Assembly (NCBI RefSeq): GCF_001949145.1
Contig: NW_019091454.1
Coordinates: forward strand, 1,004,184 to 1,038,203
Source: Acanthaster planci
Lineage: Eukaryota; Echinodermata; Asteroidea; Valvatida; Acanthasteridae
Direction of reading: 5' to 3'
DNA: 34,020 nt
The notes under the pieces are model-generated. The model saw only the letters and a program-made list of their open reading frames with translations, was not told the origin of the DNA and made no database searches. The position numbers were made by a program, and so were the translations under genes. Numbering within the stretch: position 1 is the stretch's first letter; the number at the start of each line of letters is the position of its first letter. Of this stretch, positions 1-11,430 are shown one piece after another.

Positions 1-396
1 TGCCTGGAGACGAACTAACTACCAAATTACTGACTACGCGCCAATGGATGCGCCGCGCGTCAGGGAACCAGACATGTATTACTAAACTTGCATCAGTCCA
101 CAGACTGTTTCGCCACAGTACTTACATGCAGCAAGAGAAACAACAGAGTGCTCAGCGATCGGACAAGCATCAAGTAATCATGGAAGAAAGGAGTTAAAGT
201 CAATATCTCCATCATGTTGCCAGCTACCGAAAGAATGTGAGATTAAAAGATACTGCATCTATTTATAATTGAGGGAAACTTGGATCAACGTCATAGTAAA
301 ACTGTGTAGGTATTTTCAAGGACAGCTGTTAAGATAATTGTGCGGTTGGAAAAACAACCTTCTAGCGTATCCGAAAAGTGCTGGCATATGCTCTAG
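1..396. other. no recognisable feature
   Basis: AT-rich sequence ahead of the broken coding region. No coding pattern, repeat or RNA gene could be supported here. It may contain further decayed 5' parts of the coding region that begins near 397. Confidence 0.4.
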
Positions 397-1287
397 ACGT
401 ATCCAGAGAAAAATTACTTGAAAGTTTTTTTAACCTACTGTGATAAAAAAATTAATTTAGAAAAGGCCGCTCTCTTTAAAGACGTTTATAAAAAAATGGA
501 CACACATTCTTTTTATTTGACCAAAAATCCACAGACGTTTAAACTGAAACATGAGATCAATAACACAAAAGGCGACAAAAGCCGTTAGAGTAAAAAATCT
601 ACAGTTTAAAGCTGGGTATTTCAACGTGACAAACGCTACTGAAATCGAGTGGGATACAAACTTTGATGGTAGACCCGCTGGTGTCAGTGGTGAAAGACCA
701 TCTGGAATACCTTCAGAGGAAAGAAGGGATGTAGCCTCAAATTCAGAATTAGTAAAAAGAGCTAAAGACAGACTGTTACAAGCAAACGAAAAGGGGACTT
801 TACAAGAAGAAATCAGAATCATCGCTGAGGAAATTGAACAGCTCAATTAAGAAGTCAAATCGTTAGAAGCGCTGTTAGGCCAAGGACAATCATTAGACAC
901 GCGAACTCGTTTACATTTTGAAATCAACAATAAAGAAATCGAATCAGCGTCATTATATGAGGAGCAGGGAAAAGCCTTATAAGAGATTTACGAGGGCACC
1001 CCCTCCCCAGCTCAACCAACAACAAACCCCCAGCACAACCAACAACAAAGCCCCCTGCGGGAGACCAAAACCAACCCGGAAGAGACAGGGACCATGACAT
1101 AGGTAAAAGACTTTTCCTCACAGGGTTAAAAGAACCTATATACGATGGGCTTCATTCTCAAGGCTCGTTTCAAGCTTTACTCCAAGGTGAAAGAGGAAGC
1201 ATCGTGGTGTCTCCCGGTTATTACAGCATGGACTGGTTGGACTTTTTAATAAACTCGATCCCGGTTGTATCTTTCATAGTTAACTGA
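397..1287 (+). pseudogene. broken unidentified coding region (coiled coil, proline-rich linker, C-terminal domain)
   Basis: Three reading segments follow one another on the plus strand. Frame 1 runs 397-588, frame 2 runs 551-850 and continues past a TAA to about 990 where a second stop falls, and frame 1 resumes about 961-1287. The middle segment is charged and helical (for example ELVKRAKDRLLQANEKG, then EEIRIIAEEIEQLN) with heptad-like spacing, so a coiled coil is likely. The last segment starts with a Pro/Gln/Thr-rich linker (PAQPTTKPPAG) and ends in a compact hydrophobic domain (GKRLFLTGLKEPIYDG, then PGYYSMDWLDFLI). At least two frameshifts and two in-frame stops separate the parts, so no intact protein is made. 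I do not recognise the family. A structural or accessory protein of a large DNA transposon, a viral relic or a decayed host gene are all possible. That the segments once formed one gene is inferred from their order and the absence of overlap in content. Confidence 0.45.
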
Positions 1288-2040
1288 GAGTCTAATCGTT
1301 GAACAGCTTCGGGCAGGAACAACCTGAACTGTGTCAAGTTTAATAAACGGCTGCTCAGTCCAATCGACAAAAGTTAGAATGCGAGTGTCCACCTGTCCCT
1401 GAGATCAGTTCCCTGGTCGTGTGCATGCGGGGATAATAACCATCTTACAAATCAGTTGACTCGTCGATCATATTACACTTCTTCATCAAACTGCATCTTA
1501 GGCAGCAAAGCACGCAATTCCACTTCACGTGGCCGATCGACGTATCCAACCGTTCGATGGCCGGGGTTGCGCGGAATCCCGAGGGTTGAGAAGTGCCCCG
1601 GAGAGTTGGGGAGTTGATCTGGAAGGTGGGGAAGTCCGGTTGAGGGGGGTCAGGTAGGTGTAGGAGGGTAAAGTTGGTCCAGAACTCTCTTACGCCTACG
1701 ACTGGTTCTGCCGGTTTCGCCAGGATGTTATCATATGGAAAATTAATTTCGTATCTACCTGGAGTAAATATGGGTGTCCACAGTGGCTACGGAGTGACCC
1801 ATAACAACTGGCATCCCATCCAGGGGAAAAAAAGAAACGATATTCTTGTCGTGGTTAAAACCTGATATAAACACCCACCTGACACCTCAATTTATTGGCT
1901 CAGACCAGACCGACGCGTAATGAACACAGGTGGCCTTGAGTGCTGGTAGGCTGTTACAGGGAACACATGCTTAATTTGGTACTGGGTTGCGTAACAATGG
2001 CATCGATGTAGCTTCATCGCTCTTTCTTCATTGATCAAGA
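1288..2040. other. no recognisable gene; GC-rich patch
   Basis: Contains a G-rich stretch about 1540-1660 unlike its AT-rich surroundings. Short reading frames here show no domain I recognise. The GC-rich patch could be the edge of an old insertion. Confidence 0.3.
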
Positions 2041-2100
2041 GAGATCCATCGATCGATGTAGGAGAACGATCGATCGATGTAGAACGATCGATCGATATTG
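2041..2100. repeat. ATCGATCGAT tandem repeat
   Basis: Three imperfect tandem units built on ATCGATCGATGTAGAACG (about 18-21 bases each) follow one another. Each unit contains the self-complementary core ATCGATCGAT. Simple minisatellite; no function is evident. Confidence 0.7.
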
Positions 2101-2119
2101 AAGAACGGTTGATGTGTTG

Positions 2120-2566
2120 CCTCCAAGTTTTTGCCTCAGGTGTTCCATGTCATGTAAAGACTGCAAAAACGTAACAGGCCCGCTAGGCCCACCTTCAGGC
2201 CGAGGAAACGTTGACGGCATGCCCAGATTGGAGCCAATTGGTGGGGTATGAATGACGGACGCAATCCAAGAGATTTTTTATGCGTTTGGGTGCTGGTTTG
2301 AATATCCCCAGCGAAGGTCGAGAACCAGACGGTTGGTCAAATTCTGGGTAGGGACGCGTCTGGATTTGTGTGGTTGATGAGAACACCAGACGGCTGGAAA
2401 GTTGGCGTGTGGAAGTTACAGCCTAGTCTGGAGATCTTCTTGCAATCAGACAGTCAAGGAAGTGTTGGAATACCAGGACGTTCAAACCGGGGAACGTTGA
2501 CAGGCCGAATGACATGGTAGAAAACCCCAAAGGTTTCTTCTGTTGTAGATAAATCAAAGGAATTTG
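2120..2566 (-). mobile_element. DIRS-like retrotransposon remnant (reverse transcriptase region), copy 3
   Basis: The minus-strand translation gives pieces of a DIRS-type pol. A piece resembling the RT thumb (INHTNPDASLPRI) is followed by a helical piece (RQRFLGLKVGLAGLLRF) in the position of the RT-RNase H connection of DIRS elements. The nucleotide sequence aligns with the DIRS copy at 21.4-23.4 kb: the stretch around 2409-2425 (acagcctagtctggaga) recurs near 22778, and cttctgttgtagat near 2537 recurs near 22940. Several frameshifts and stops break it. It is the RT part of a third DIRS copy whose upstream part continues at 4468-4550 beyond about 1.9 kb of unrelated sequence. Confidence 0.65.
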
Positions 2567-4467
2567 CAATCCAGTGGGGTACATTCGGATGCTTCACATC
2601 CACTTTTCGGACCCACATGCGGCTCCCAGCTTGGAATTGGAGTTACCATTCGGAGAGTCTCCACGCGGAACTTTCTGGGACGGACGAACCTGCTCAGAGG
2701 CCTCAAGCTCCCACTTGCCGAGCTGTGTCTTTAGTGTGAGGAAAAACATGGAAGATTCAGTCGGCAATGGTCACGGTCGGTCAAGTCAGTCGTACCGAAA
2801 ACGGATGTTGGGCACCGACCGTCTTGCCAATGTTGGTAGGAATGTAGCTTACAGGCACACCCAAGAAGAGATTTCCAGCCGACGTCTGGCCGACGTCTGG
2901 CCGACGTCGGCATGACGATTTCAATCGCGACAAGTCTGTTGAATAATGTTTAATAAGTGGACCGTGGTCGAGGCACAGTCCTGATTTTTTATTATTTTTA
3001 GGTCAACAGCAGTCTTTTCAGTGTTCTGCATTTGACATTTGATCAGATTTTTATATCAGACTATATGATCTTACATATTGCAGTCGTCTTTTTCAGTCAA
3101 CGTTTTTAGGTACTTATTTTAATATGCAGATCAAAAATTTACGCATTGTGAGTGCGGCCGTGTTAACTATGGGGTCCTATCTCTTGATATAACAAACATA
3201 ATTATTTTCTTGAGCCATGTTAGAGGGAAGACTATATTAAGGCAAGGACAGGTATTGTTTACAAGGAAAACGTGTATATTGTAGTTTGAAGAGTTGAACA
3301 CGAGTCGATGTTTGCATCCTGAACGTATATATTAATGTTTTTTAACCTGTTTACAATTTTAAACAGAATATTGTTGAGTAGACTAAATACACCCATACTT
3401 TTTGGCGTCGCGATTTAGGGACTTTATATTGAAATTGTATAACTTCGCATTCTCAGGGTGTTCTTATAAAAGTGAACCAAGTTTCGATCGAGATAAATGT
3501 ACATGTATCTGTTTTAATGTGAAAGTCGCTGTGGTAATAAATTTGAATTTCATGTTGATTCCCGGCGAAGAGCCGCTGACGTATTTTGTGGACGACTTAT
3601 TACTTAATTTAAAAAAATAAAGCTAACCACGAAATAATCACCTCCCCCATCAAATCCTACCTCTGTTCATGCTGAACAGCCGGGTTTCGATACCTTTTAT
3701 ATAGCCAAAAAAAGATACTGCCAGCCACTGGCCAAATTCCATGGGACTATGTATAAACATCTCCGGCACGTGGCCCCACGGAAATTCAATGGGATTATTA
3801 ACATAGATCGACCCCAGGGCAAGCCAAGGCTTTTCATTCATCAATGCCAGTTGCCTTGTCGATCTGTGTAATATTTTATACACAGGCCTCCGAGTTCATC
3901 GTCTCTATCGATTGACCTGATAAATTGACCATATAAAAAAGTTTTTGCACCCTTGTTTTGGATGTTCGGAAAATCTGCGAAAATTGCTCGAAGACAGGGT
4001 TGATGTCTCGTACAGATCCCTAAGAGCAATTGCTACCAAGTCCGGAGAAAGAAGAGCATTTTCTTCACACGTAATAAGAGTGATAAGATTGAGAAAAAGG
4101 CAGTACACCAGACACCGTGACGAGGCTCTATCCAAATTGGATAAGGTAAGCTTCAGGTTTTACTTGTTTTCTGTCGAGAAGGGGTTCTTGCTGGAAAACT
4201 TACCTTTTTAGCGGCAGTAAGTAACTTTGGAATGGACAGAAAGTAGCTGAAGTCGCCTTGGGGTATTAAAGCTACCATCGAAGTCTATTTTGTCGTCTCA
4301 GGAAGACACATTCTGAAGGTTGGACTTTGGCTGGACCGGGTCATGATGCGTATCTTGGGTGAGATTGCATGCAATTTCAGATACGTGGGTTGAATGTCTG
4401 CTGGACTATCTAAGCCCGCACTGGCAGCCGATGCGTGTCGGCATTGGTTGGAAAAGGTAACAGAGCG
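2567..4467. other. unidentified sequence separating two DIRS fragments
   Basis: This block lies between two stretches that are adjacent in the DIRS copy at 22.9-23.04 kb, so it is probably an insertion into DIRS copy 3. I see no terminal inverted repeats or coding domain in it. It holds an 11-bp tandem repeat at 2879-2910. A short open stretch at 3945-4145 is followed by GGTAAGC, which could be a splice donor, but its peptide matches nothing I know. Confidence 0.35.
2879..2910. repeat. 11-bp tandem repeat CCGACGTCTGG
   Basis: Three head-to-tail copies of CCGACGTCTGG, the last with one change and truncated. Local minisatellite, GC-rich against an AT-rich background. Confidence 0.75.
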
Positions 4468-4550
4468 TGGATGCAGATCGGCAGGCAAAGGATCCGAATG
4501 CGATGGTGTAGGGGGCGCTTTAGGCTTCAGATCGAGGCGACCGTGTCACT
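4468..4550 (-). mobile_element. DIRS-like remnant, upstream pol fragment of copy 3
   Basis: About 80 bases align with the DIRS copy at 22.96-23.04 kb: gatcggcagg near 4476 and taggcttcagatcgagg near 4521 match gatcggcagg and taggcttcggatcgagg there. This places it directly upstream (in element sense, minus strand) of the RT fragment at 2120-2566. Confidence 0.55.
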
Positions 4551-7500
4551 GATTGGACCATTCAGCTGTATATCTACCAACCTAATGTTCACTTTTTCAA
4601 GCAATCTTTGCCTCGATCTCAAGGTGCAATGAAAACAACGCGTCACAACACTCGACATATGCACAAACGCTGACAAAAACACGGATTGAAATTACGAAGA
4701 CATGCCTACGTTTCTACATTATATAAAACGCGTATGCTTTTTACCTAACCCCAGACTGATCAGTTCCTAGAGCAATCGAGGGACCCAAGTGTCTGTTTAA
4801 AGAATTCTGGGGAGCAAGCCAGCCTCATCATGACTAGGGCTGGGGAAGGGAGAAGCAGAAAGCTGCCATATAAAAAAAGTTGAGTGCGATTTTTTTTTTT
4901 ACAAAAAATATAGACTGGCAGAACTTGTAAATCTTACAGGGGATTTTCAGTTTCGCTGACATTTCAAAGCAGATTTAACGAATATCATTTCTACTGTAAA
5001 CTAACCAAGAAGAATCCTCTGTTGTTTAAGATGCTGCAGACAAATAAAAACGTGGAGCTGGGAATTGGAATATGCGTCATGGGCAAAGAAACATTGTGTT
5101 TAATCAAGTGTAAAAAATGATGACAGCACAATCCTCCATCTGTTGCAAGCGACCCTCTTAAAACAGGCAGGGTCGTTTAACTGATGGATGAGCGCGCACT
5201 AGCAGTCGATCAAAATAAAGCAAATGGCACTTGGGAACTATATGCACATTGTAGGTCAACTATGCACATGTATGTTGAACCTAGTTGCCTCGTTGCAGTT
5301 ATTGTCAACGAAGCATACTCACGTGAGGAAAAACAAAACGTCATTTTTGCTTTCTAGCGCCTTCGAAGACCCGAAATCCCATGCCACCCAGGCATGCCAC
5401 ATCTCTGTGACTTTTGCTGGTGTTTGTCTCGTAACTCCTGACACAGTGCTCAGAAGAAAGAAAAGGGCATCATACATATGGTAGAAGTTTCTGCATAAAA
5501 TCGCAGTTTTCCACAAAAATCTGATGAAATCTGTCGGGCCAAAAACACATTTTTCAGAGGCCAATTATTTTAAAAAGTACTGTCATAAAGAAACGTGTCA
5601 TCTGTACTCGACTGTAGTGACGGAAAAACACACAGTTTTCGGTGGCCCTGATTACTCTGCTATTATCTCGTAAGTACCCACATGCAGAAGTAGCCGCACC
5701 GAAACGCGTCTGCTCGCACAAACACTTGTCAAAAGAAAAAAATTAGATTAATTTTAAACTACCAAAAGTTCGCTTATTTGGTTATTAAATCAGAGAGCAG
5801 CCTTCGAACGCCAAAGAAAGAAGACTGACCAAGCAAGATTGTAAATACACAAATACAGTCAGTTCATTACGAGAAATTAAGAGACTCAACGAACAACGCC
5901 GACAAAAAATAAATTTAAAAAAAGGCGGAGGAAACATTTTCAAGTGGATGTCTAGTTTGGATGTTTGAACTAAAACCAATTTACCTCATTAGCCGTCATA
6001 CATGTACACGCTGCCACCGGGATTTCAGTTCTGAAGAAACAGTTCAAGGCTATAAGATCGGTCGGCAGTAACAAGGTTTTGGGAAAGTATGGCATCCTCC
6101 TGAAGAGTACAAAAGCGTTCTGAAGTGTAGGAGCGTGTCTTCTAAAAAAAAAAGCCCACCTTTTGTTTGTTTGACCCTCTTTTTCTTAGTGTCTTTCTTT
6201 TCCATTATCTCAAGAATCGTTTGATGAAACGATATTAAACAGTCGGATCATAAGATGATATTTAGGTTTGGGTGGGTTCGATGGGTTGATTTTTCTGTTT
6301 CAAGAACAACTGGTTGTCTTTCAACGACACTTGAGACTTTCAAGCAGGAGAAAATCGTTAATCAATTCTAGCAAATACACCAAGGATTACTCAAAAGCAC
6401 CGTAGGCACCGTAAGTTCGCAAGCCTGAAGAAACCCGAAGCGAAGAAACAATAAGCAGCAGTTACAATTTTAAAGGTGGGAGGAAAACACCACAAAATCC
6501 AGTGGAGACAGAAAACCTAATCTACATGTAGACCAAACCGGTATTCGAACCTACTCCAGGTAAGCTTTTTAGGTAAATGGCAAATTTCGAAAGCATTTAT
6601 AAAATGAAATTACGCCCAAGATTGAGTGGTTGCAACCCTACACATGTACAAAAGTACACTACTTGCAGACGTGGACAAAAAAGGCTTGCACTTTATATAA
6701 GAGTTACTTTGTGGTTAATAATGAAATTTAAGCAAACAAAACAACTGCACATTAATGGAGAGTAAATTTGAGAGCCAACCACTTTATTACTACTATTGCA
6801 TCACATGTTTTTTTAATACAGCCAACAATAATTCGAGAAAGATTACTCTAAACTACACAATGCTGACAGGCAATATACTGAAACCAACTATGTCTACCTC
6901 TACTTTATAAACCTAGAAGTATTTTGAAAAGCGAAATACAGAAGGTATTCTTGTGCTCTTCGCAATTCAGAATTTTAAAAGAAAGTATCCAACCCCCCCC
7001 CAAAAAAAATTGTAAGAATTCAACCGCAATTGACATTTAACATCTGAGTTCGTGACAAATGAGTTTCTATTACATCAATTAACAACGCGCACTACGCCTT
7101 TCTATATTGGAAGTCCAACAACTATGCCAAAACATCCTCTTGTAGGATGTAAAGCTACAGATATTAATATAAACCCCTTGCCTATATGATTGCCTAAAAA
7201 ATATGAGAAAAACATTTCACAGCGTTTTATGCTGTCAGATGACAACATTTTGTACATTCATCAAATACTGCGGCCAATGACAGACGTGGTTCTGCAAATA
7301 CGCCTCAAAAATGGTTTGTTGTAATACTTTCGGGATGTGGTACCTTTAACAGTGAAGAATTAATTTCCAAGTAATTACTTTTTCAATGTTAAACAGTTCC
7401 ATGTTAGCCTGGGGCGTCTGAAGCGGCATGAGTATGGGGGTAAGATGGGTTTTTCTCAAGTTACCATGTTTCCCGATCAGAACAAAGTTTGTTACCTAAA

Positions 7501-8153
7501 CTTCCCAAATTATCCTACCATTTCTGACGTTTAACGTTTAAATTTTGACTTTTTTGGTGGTTCAATTTATATCCATATACAATGGCTCAGAAAATTAGTA
7601 TTCAGACCGTATGCTAGTAGAGACTGAGTCTCTATTACTGCGATATCGAGAAATGGTTTATAAGAAGGCCGTTCAAGCACTTTAAAATAAAGATACAAAG
7701 ATATCTATATATTATATACATATATAATAAAAATATAAAGTAGGGTTATACTGCAGGGCCTTACACACTTAGAAAGGAAAAGGGGAACGGTAATCAATTT
7801 TATCTGACAGCCTATACGTCACAAACCTCGTGAAATCAGACCAATCACAGGGCTCTGGCTGTTTTCATGAAATGAGGCGCTTTCCTTAAATGTTGGAGGA
7901 TATGCAACAACATAAAAAAGGGGAAATTTCGGTTTGCAAATATTGGATTGGCTGTGTAAAAAAGATATCAGACATCACCTGTACGTGTAAAAAAATACGT
8001 TTGTACCAATGCGATAAGAAATCCATATTTGCTAACTCAAGTTCAAAGAACGTTGAAGTTGGACGAAAATTTTGGCGATGACCACTGAAACATAGTAGGG
8101 GCACGGGGAGAGGTCAATATGCACACACGTGGTAACACTCCTGAGTAAAAATC
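4551..8153. other. AT-rich sequence with no recognisable gene
   Basis: Both strands show only short frames of random type. Low-complexity tracts occur at 4890-4910 (T/A), 6990-7010 (C then A) and 7700-7737 (TA-rich). No transposon ends, splice-bounded conserved exons or RNA genes could be supported. Confidence 0.4.
7700..7737. repeat. TA-rich microsatellite
   Basis: Imperfect TATATA tract (atatctatatattatatacatatataataaa region). Simple repeat. Confidence 0.7.
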
Positions 8154-8247
8154 TACTTCTATGCACCCCTGATTTTACCTGGGTTAACCAGTTACCAATT
8201 ACAGGGTAATTGGTATACACAGGTAACATCAGGGGTACATGGAAGTT
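8154..8247. repeat. long hairpin (inverted repeat, ~42-bp arms, 8-nt loop)
   Basis: The left arm from 8154 (acttctatgcacccctga...) is complementary to the right arm ending at 8247 (...tcaggggtacatggaagt) along about 42 bases with a handful of mismatches. The loop is aattacag near 8197. Arms contain paired ACCCCTGAT/ATCAGGGGT and TTACC/GGTAA blocks. It could be a small foldback element or MITE core, or encode a hairpin transcript. No miRNA family was recognised. Confidence 0.8.
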
Positions 8248-8410
8248 AACCATGTAATTGTTGTATCTTCATTGGAATGTACACCTAGATTTGAGCATGC
8301 TTCAGCAATTTATGCGGTAATGGAGCTGTCTATACTTCTGTAAGGCTAGAGAGAGTAGCGCCAGCTTCAGATTTTGGAAAGAAATTGGTACAATAGTAGG
8401 TACGGGTAGT

Positions 8411-8563
8411 GTTCTCCCCCACAGCAGTGAGGGATGAGTCACTATATATATCCGATTTACCAATACGCCTTTTCCCGTTCTTGATTTTGATCAAATGCAG
8501 TACACCCTTTATTACTACAATGCACCGCGGCGCTACCGCTATGTACGTCCTTTTTCGGAGTGC
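8411..8563 (-). repeat. inverted terminal repeat of DIRS copy 1 (downstream end)
   Basis: The minus-strand sequence starting at 8563 (gcactccgaaaaaggacg) aligns through about 80 bases with plus-strand 11591 onward (gcgctaagaaaaagaaggac). They share the ggacg(t/a)acat and ttgatcaa blocks, roughly 70% identical by eye. The two copies are therefore in inverted orientation at the two ends of the element. Confidence 0.65.
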
Positions 8564-8840
8564 AAGGTCCGAGCCAAAGTGGCGGAGGACGGGAGGGCGT
8601 CGACTGTTCGCTTGCAGCCCCGTCCCACAACACTGTGGGGGAGTACTCCACTGCACTTATCCTACCCAAACAGTCCCTGCCTCTGCAGAGTAGCACCGTA
8701 CTCTGGAAGAGGGTTGGCAAGGAGACACTAAAGGTGAGGAAATCCGTGTGGAATGATGAGGACCCACCAAAGAAAGGAGGCCATTACGTAGAGCAGCAGG
8801 TGGCTTGCCCAGTGTGGTCCTTGTGGTTTCGTTGAAGAGG

Positions 8841-9600
8841 CTAGTATTGTCTCGATATCTTCAGGACACCGCCAAAGAATATCGGCAAGGTAGATACCGT
8901 TCTAGCATCGTGAGCTGCGATAGGGCGGCTGGGTTTGTGATTTAGGAAGGTCGACCATTTTTGACAGGCGAACGTGATGGCTAAGGAAACCCAACTAGCC
9001 GTTGTGTCTCTGATTGCTGCTCGATGAGGTTTACTAATGTAATGACGGAAGAAATTAGAAGATCTCAGCTTTGAGTCGTGAAAGGACGGCAAGGTTTGCT
9101 ACTAGGCTGTTCTTATGAAGTTCGAGACGAAGATATCTTATTGGTGGGGTGAATTCGAATAGGACCGTGTGGGCTTCTAGGGCTAGGGTGACATAGACGC
9201 CGATCATCCGTGATAGATACTATCGGTAATCCATTGCCTCGTAACGCAGAGTTACTAGAGGTAGAAAAAGCAGCTTCAATGAGGTGAGTGATAATGAGGT
9301 CTTGATAAAAGGCGCGGAGGGAAAACTTTTGAAGTGCTCAAAAACATAAGATATGCCCCACCAATGAATGAGTTGTCTTAGTGGGGAACGCTCAATAAAT
9401 ATCTATGTACTAAGAAAAGATAATTGAGGCCATTTTTTTCCGAGGGAGTGGAGCCATCAGGGAAAACCTGAGTGAAATATAGCCATGACGACAGAACGGT
9501 AGTTGCGTACGAATGCTAAATGTAGTTTGGAGTAAGTAGGGATAAGAAAGTCGACCACTGCGGTTGCAGGCGTGTTGGTAGGAAACACACAACGACCTGC
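8841..9600 (-). pseudogene. DIRS tyrosine recombinase remnant (YR)
   Basis: The minus-strand translation 9092-8841 has the C-terminal catalytic part of a DIRS-type tyrosine recombinase. SNFFRHYISKPHRA is followed by WVSLAITFACQKWSTFLNHK and then IAAHDARTVST. AHDAR (codons at 8915-8901) is the H-x-x-R box of the recombinase active site. A frameshift just after this box moves the rest into another frame. Upstream, about 9600-9440, VVDFLIPTYSKLHLAFVRNY and GFPDGSTPSEK form the N-terminal part. PDGST is shared with the copy near 21590. Stops and frame changes make it non-functional. The enzyme would integrate the circular DNA copy of the element. Confidence 0.7.
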
Positions 9601-10570
9601 CTGCCATAAACGTAGAAAATTGTTGTGTGTTGGTGTAGCCTCAGTTCAATACCACAGCCCATCGCCAAAGGGGGCAATTGTCTGATCAAACAGGACAGAT
9701 TTGCCCTAGCCGTTGTGCTGCAGGGACACATTGCGCTGGAGATCGCCTGGAGTTCCGCACTTTGAAGAGACTTCCCAATAACTGAGACCTGGAAGGTCTC
9801 ATACCTTTTACATACCCCATGTAAACCTAGACGGGTTGGTAGAAAGTCATTGCCTAAGGATCTATCTTTGGGAGAGGGAGGTCGTAAACCAGATGTTTCC
9901 GTGTCAGCTACCAGCAAAGTCCTGACTGGATGAGGTCCATTGTAAAAACTGGGAGATCGATCAGGACACATATTTTGGACGGAAGAACAGCAGTAAGTGG
10001 GCTGGAGGGGCCCTACTAATGAAAACGTTAAGAGGTATCAGGTCCACCAGACTCATCATCAGGCCGAAGAGTTGTGTTTGTGTGCCTGAGCACAAGAAGA
10101 ATCGGGAACTGCATCTACACCAATCAGGGCATGAGTTTGGGACAGATCTGAATATTCCTGAGTGATGAACAGCAGACGGCAGCTCATAAGGCTAGTGTTG
10201 ACTGCAGTCTTGCCTGGATAACTGTCTACGCCCAGTTAGCTGTCGAAATGTTCGAATGTCGGAATGGTGAACTGGTGTAGGTAGGCGGCCAAAACTTCAA
10301 CCATTTGGGTATTAGACGTCGAGTGATCAAAGGGCAGATCGAATCCAGAAAATTCTTCCAGTGTACAGGAATCAGAGGAATCTGTAAATCCCTATATGGA
10401 CTGAAGGCGTGAAAGTAAGTGATTTTCAGATCAATCAAGTATGGCCAGGATAGAGTCGATAGGGGTTGACACACTGTGGAGTGTTTGTGATCCCCCATGC
10501 AGAACCTAGGGGTGAATGAACCTCTGTTTTCTCTGTATTTTTTGTCTCCAATCCAATGCCTGCCCATTCG
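9600..10570 (-). pseudogene. DIRS reverse transcriptase / RNase H remnant
   Basis: Minus-strand translation of about 10500-10230 shows PLSTLSWPYLIDLKITYFHA, the RT motif-A region (DLK.AYFH in intact DIRS), with the aspartate of IDLK kept, followed by a degenerate palm and a region collinear with the RT of the copy at 22.5-23.0 kb. The 9970-9520 stretch is collinear with the RNase H-to-recombinase linker (LTVAGK/ETSGLRPP...). Its longest open stretch is about 150 codons, but it is not an independent gene. Multiple frameshifts are present. Confidence 0.55.
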
Positions 10571-11430
10571 ATCTTGTCCGAGGGTTTGGAGTAAAGAATT
10601 TGGTCAAACATAACGGCACTCGTATCCCAAGGAAAACACCGAAGGGCAAAAAGGCCCGGGGCGTGGATATCAAGTCAGTGTAGCAGGCCGGTGGATTCGG
10701 ATGCCAGGGGTGCCGCCTGGGGAGATGTGGCCACAGATCCGCATTCCAATGACATATTTACCGGGACAGCCCCAGGAAGTGACAGGGTGTCGGTCCGGTA
10801 GCGCTATTCTCTATTTCACGCCTAGATGCCCTCGTTGAAGAAATCTCGGTCGACGGAGGGCTGATGCGTACGTAGCAGGCCAGTGGTTTCTGTTGTATGT
10901 GTTACGGTCTACGTTGTGCCCGTGTGGCTTGGCATTGTATCCACCAGGACCGTCCCAGGTGTCAGTGGGGGAGTAGCCCAGGAAGGTGTAGTGTTTTATT
11001 TACGCACGGCTGACCCTTTGGAAAGGGGTCTAAGGGCGGTGGCTCATGGCGTGAGGTGGTCGACTTAGCTGGCATGAGTAGTGTGGGGTCAACCCTCCGT
11101 GAGCCTTTGTGAGCCATGCCAGCAGAGTGCGGTATTCTTCGGTAGTAGCTGTTGGAATGAGAATTGCCTCAAGAGATCTCGTCATCCCGTTAGCGACACT
11201 CGGGGAACTGGGTGTTCTGACCACTTGCACCACAGCTCAGACCCCTGTGCGCACTTGGTGTTGGCTAATGCTGGTTCTGCGTAGAATCTACGTCAGAAAC
11301 CTGCAAGCATGCACAAAGAAAGAAAAAAACACAAAAACAACACCCACATAGGCAGTAATTATGTACATGTACAAGAACCACAGTTTATTGCGGATATGTT
11401 TACAGTTGATCCATGAAACAAAAACTCAGA
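10570..11430 (-). pseudogene. gag-like region of DIRS copy 1, with internal duplication
   Basis: This lies between the RT remnant and the upstream terminal repeat, where DIRS elements carry gag. The minus-strand frame 11233-11030 reads a helical segment (EEYRTLLAWLTKAHGG) with no zinc knuckle. GC content is higher than in the flanks. About 190 bases are duplicated in tandem: gtagcaggccggtgg at 10679 recurs as gtagcaggccagtgg at 10876. Gag assignment rests on position only. Confidence 0.4.

Noticed and set aside
2574-2915. Plus-strand 113-codon open stretch
   Set aside because: Runs from DIRS flank into an 11-bp tandem repeat; no domain and no conserved pattern.
3945-4211. Possible host exon ending at a GGTAAGC donor near 4145
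   Set aside because: Peptide is basic and not recognised; no convincing acceptor or partner exon was found. Left as unassigned.
9516-9971. Longest single open stretch (151 codons, minus strand)
   Set aside because: It lies inside DIRS copy 1 and is collinear with the corresponding broken region of copy 2; only chance keeps it open, so it is not an independent gene.
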